Positions 63,384 to 64,000 of a DNA stretch of 64,000 nt are shown here, piece by piece; within the stretch, counting starts at the first letter, position 1, and every line of letters starts with the position of its first letter. Both the position numbers and the translations under genes were made by a program. The stretch lies in the NCBI GenBank assembly GCA_041941305.1, contig JBGTQJ010000024.1, positions 72,700 to 136,699 on the forward strand. The letters are read 5' to 3'. The notes under the pieces were generated by a model. That model searched no databases. It saw only the letters and a list, made by a program, of their open reading frames with translations, and was not told the DNA's origin. Origin of the DNA: JANSWP01 sp041941305. Lineage in GTDB: Bacteria > Bacteroidota > Bacteroidia > Chitinophagales > Saprospiraceae.

Positions 63384-64000
63384 TTAGCGTGAATCGAGGT
63401 CACGTTGGATAGCTTCCAGAACAGTATCCTCGAAGTTCTTTTCATTTTGGTTATCAGAAACGATGATGGAGCGAATGATTTTCCAAGTCAGAGCCCCTTT
63501 CTCTGTTTTGTTACCACATGAAAGTTTTCGCTGAATAACTGCTGGGCGCAATTGTCGCTCACTCAAATTATTCGTTGCGGGTACTTTTTCATGGTACAAA
63601 AAAGTAAAAAGGTGAGGTCGCTGTTTGGCGATTCTCTTAGCTATTCTTAATTCCGGCTCGTCCAACTCTAAAGCATTTTGGGGGTCATGAAACTCAAACC
63701 AACCTTTTTTATTTAATCGGTTTGGAAAGAGTTCATCCGCCCGATGTTCGAGTTGTTCGCAGCGCAGTTGGTAGTCGGGAGGCTTAATCTTTTTAAGGAG
63801 TTTTTTGGTTCCAATTGCTTCCTTAAGCAGGGTTTTTACTTTTAATAGGTATTCACTCTTTGGTAAAATCTTAAGTTCGGTTTTGACTGCTTTAAGATGA
63901 TGGGAATAACATTTTTGTTGTTTTTCACTGACTTCATCATACATATTTAGACAATCACTAACAAAGATTCCTGGGAATTTACCTTTTAAAAGTTCAGTCA
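63384..64000 (-). CDS. IS66 family transposase (5' end outside window)
   Basis: The minus-strand frame is open to the right edge; the first visible codons give TELLKGKFPGIFVSDCLNMYDEV, so the protein continues beyond the window. Landmarks of the IS66 catalytic region are the SDCLNMY strand (second acidic residue), the QQKCYSHHLKAVK segment, and the C-terminal NNLSERQLRPAVIQRKLSCGNKTEKGA motif carrying the last catalytic Glu. The ATG at 63942-63944 is internal. The stop lies 41 bases after the fibre gene stop, so the element inserted close behind it. The left terminal inverted repeat cannot be fixed without the right end. No frameshift is visible in the part seen. Confidence 0.9.
   Translation of the reverse strand, partial: TELLKGKFPGIFVSDCLNMYDEVSEKQQKCYSHHLKAVKTELKILPKSEYLLKVKTLLKEAIGTKKLLKKIKPPDYQLRCEQLEHRADELFPNRLNKKGWFEFHDPQNALELDEPELRIAKRIAKQRPHLFTFLYHEKVPATNNLSERQLRPAVIQRKLSCGNKTEKGALTWKIIRSIIVSDNQNEKNFEDTVLEAIQRDLDSR

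Overview
The window is about 40% G+C chromosomal DNA from a member of the Bacteroidota, most likely a Saprospiria-type bacterium (Lewinella/Haliscomenobacter relatives). The assignment rests on type IX secretion features: four proteins with the gliding-motility-associated (CHU_C, type B) C-terminal domain, one protein with a type A sorting tail, SprB-like repeats and a PorP/SprF-family barrel. It is supported by a DUF3822-rsmD pair, bactofilins, several TAnnTTTG promoter boxes and the near absence of Shine-Dalgarno sequences. No rRNA, tRNA or CRISPR array was seen.

Layout. 1-10.6 kb is mostly housekeeping: the 5' part of argS, a small secreted protein, a metallophosphatase, a pseudopilin-like/DUF3822/rsmD operon, a bactofilin, tsaD, an M28 peptidase and a concentrative nucleoside transporter. 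10.9-25.6 kb holds two tandem paralogous secreted giants (2405 and 2406 aa). 25.6-32.9 kb has a PAS histidine kinase, a TPR protein paired with an outer-membrane barrel, and miaE. 33.4-41.1 kb is a third giant (2586 aa) with a choice-of-anchor L-like head and 18 tandem ~84-aa Ig/PKD-like repeats. It is followed by a 153-bp MITE-like element with 3-bp target duplications.

41.4-51.1 kb carries a repeat-bearing membrane protein, a two-domain secreted protein related to the one at 1788-2246, an amidohydrolase, PorP/SprF, bactofilin plus AtpZ-like and small membrane genes with no ATP synthase genes following, an NPP-type phosphodiesterase and a trans-sulfuration enzyme. 51.1-56.9 kb (minus strand) is a regulatory module: ECF-like sigma factor, membrane anti-sigma candidate, exported and membrane-tethered TPR-CHAT protease, then an amidase. 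Divergent from it (57.1-63.3 kb) is a run of secreted genes: CHU_C protein, CARDB-like protein, type A sorting protein, small lipoprotein, and a large fibre-like protein with a peptidase S74 chaperone end. An IS66 transposase enters at the right edge.

How it may work together. The most interesting signal is at the sigma/CHU_C divergent promoter. Both genes carry the same two-box element, CGGTAACG-N17-CAATA(C/G)GG, each in its own orientation. This suggests that the sigma factor controls itself and the secreted-protein operon. Predicted topology places the CHAT protease and the anti-sigma TPR domain on the same (periplasmic) side, so a proteolytic release switch for surface-protein expression is plausible. 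That model is inference.
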